Below, piece after piece: positions 63,365-64,000 of a DNA stretch of 64,000 nt. The stretch is from assembly GCA_049323655.1 (NCBI GenBank), contig JBMONO010000020.1, positions 1-64,000 on the forward strand, given 5' to 3'. The notes under the pieces are model-generated. The model saw nothing but the letters and a program-made list of their open reading frames with translations. It made no database searches and was not told where the DNA came from. A program made the position numbers and the translations under genes. How positions within the stretch are numbered: position 1 is the stretch's first letter; each line of letters opens with the position of its first letter. Source of the stretch: DB1 sp049323655. GTDB taxonomy: Bacteria; Desulfobacterota; Desulfobulbia; Desulfobulbales; SURF-16.

Positions 63365-64000
63365 ATGGCAGGGGAGATCAAGAAGATTGTACTGGCCTAT
63401 TCCGGCGGACTCGATACCTCGGTCATTCTCAAATGGTTGAAGGAGGAGTATCAGTGCCCGGTGGTGGCCTATGCCGCCGACATCGGCCAGGAGGAGGACT
63501 GGGACAGGGTGCGGGCCAAGGGGCTGGCCACCGGTGCGGAAAAGGTGATCATTTCCGATCTGCGCGAGGAGTTTGTCCGCGATTATGTCTTCCCGGCCTT
63601 CCGGGCCAATGCCATCTACGAAGGCTCCTATCTGCTCGGCACCTCACTGGCCCGACCGGTGATCGCGAAAGAACAGGTGCGGATCGCCCTGGCAGAGGGG
63701 GCGGACGCGGTGAGCCACGGCGCCACCGGCAAGGGCAATGACCAGGTCCGTTTTGAAATGGCTTACCTGGCCCTGGCTCCGAAGCTTTCCATCATCGCCC
63801 CCTGGCGCATCTGGCAGCTCAACTCCCGCACCAAACTCATCGCCTATGCGGAACAGCACAGCATTCCCATTCCGGTGACCAAGGAAAAACCCTACAGCTC
63901 GGACGAGAACCTGTTGCACATCAGTTTCGAGGGCGGCATTCTCGAAGATCCCTGGAACGAGCCGGACCCGTCCATGTTCAAGCTGACCCGTTCGCCGGAG
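63365..64000 (+). CDS. argG: Argininosuccinate synthase ArgG (5' part)
   Basis: The first 212 codons of argininosuccinate synthase, cut by the window end. AYSGGLDTSVILKWL is the ATP-pyrophosphatase P-loop; YEGSYLLGTSLARP and SHGATGKGNDQVRFE follow. Start 11 bp after argF with GGAG upstream. Confidence 0.96.
   Translation, partial: MAGEIKKIVLAYSGGLDTSVILKWLKEEYQCPVVAYAADIGQEEDWDRVRAKGLATGAEKVIISDLREEFVRDYVFPAFRANAIYEGSYLLGTSLARPVIAKEQVRIALAEGADAVSHGATGKGNDQVRFEMAYLALAPKLSIIAPWRIWQLNSRTKLIAYAEQHSIPIPVTKEKPYSSDENLLHISFEGGILEDPWNEPDPSMFKLTRSPE

Overview
This GC-rich window looks like chromosome from an anaerobic, nitrogen-fixing member of the Desulfobacterota, probably close to Desulfobulbales. 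That placement is an inference. It rests on a decaheme cytochrome/MtrB pair, a nifH-I1-I2-D-K nitrogenase operon of the group II/III type with a long NifD and a short NifK, an archaeal-type NrpR repressor, RpoN, and a type I-G (formerly I-U) CRISPR-Cas locus.

Layout. 1-3500: a dispersed inverted-repeat element, then a porin-cytochrome pair on the + strand with a good terminator. 3505-8378 (-): nifE-nifN-nifB-nifX-like-HEPN-like, driven by a textbook sigma-54 promoter with a NifA upstream site. 8659-13570: AI-2E-type permease, a second dispersed repeat element, P-type ATPase, P-loop kinase. 13580-20287: nrpR diverging from gdhA, with repeated GGCAA/TTGCC sites between them, then a PEP/pyruvate-binding protein and a class II glutamine amidotransferase-like protein. 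20300-27434 (-): nifH-nifI1-nifI2-nifD-nifK, a NifB paralogue without the radical-SAM cysteines, a 2Fe-2S ferredoxin, an 81-residue unknown and a Nif11-family protein. nifA reads away on the + strand. 29604-35992 (-): nifV behind three other genes, an outer-membrane protein, amtB and glnK.

36477-50984 is the CRISPR region. A compact, strongly folding element of about 110 nt lies at the distal end. The array shows 43 apparently identical 37-bp repeats and is interrupted by a 100-N assembly gap. It reads on the minus strand, with a leader promoter at about 39945. The operon is WYL regulator, cas3, csx17, csb1, csb2, an uncharacterised membrane protein, cas4-cas1 and cas2. A Phd/YefM-like antitoxin remnant on the opposite strand lies between the membrane protein and cas4-cas1.

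51261-64000 is mostly housekeeping: a trypsin-like protease with a coiled-coil insert, a polyferredoxin membrane protein, an FG-GAP lipoprotein-like secreted protein, rapZ-ptsN-rpoN-lptB-lptA, and divergently argB-argD-argF-argG (argG runs off the end).

How it fits together: RpoN and NifA activate nifH and nifE. GlnK, NifI1 and NifI2 sense nitrogen status after translation. NrpR probably represses itself and gdhA. NifV supplies homocitrate, and NifB/E/N build the cofactor. The least explained parts are the NifB pseudo-enzyme with its small-protein tail, a family of short palindromic repeats found only in the nif intergenic spacers, the membrane protein and antitoxin remnant inside the cas operon, and the structured element at the distal end of the array.
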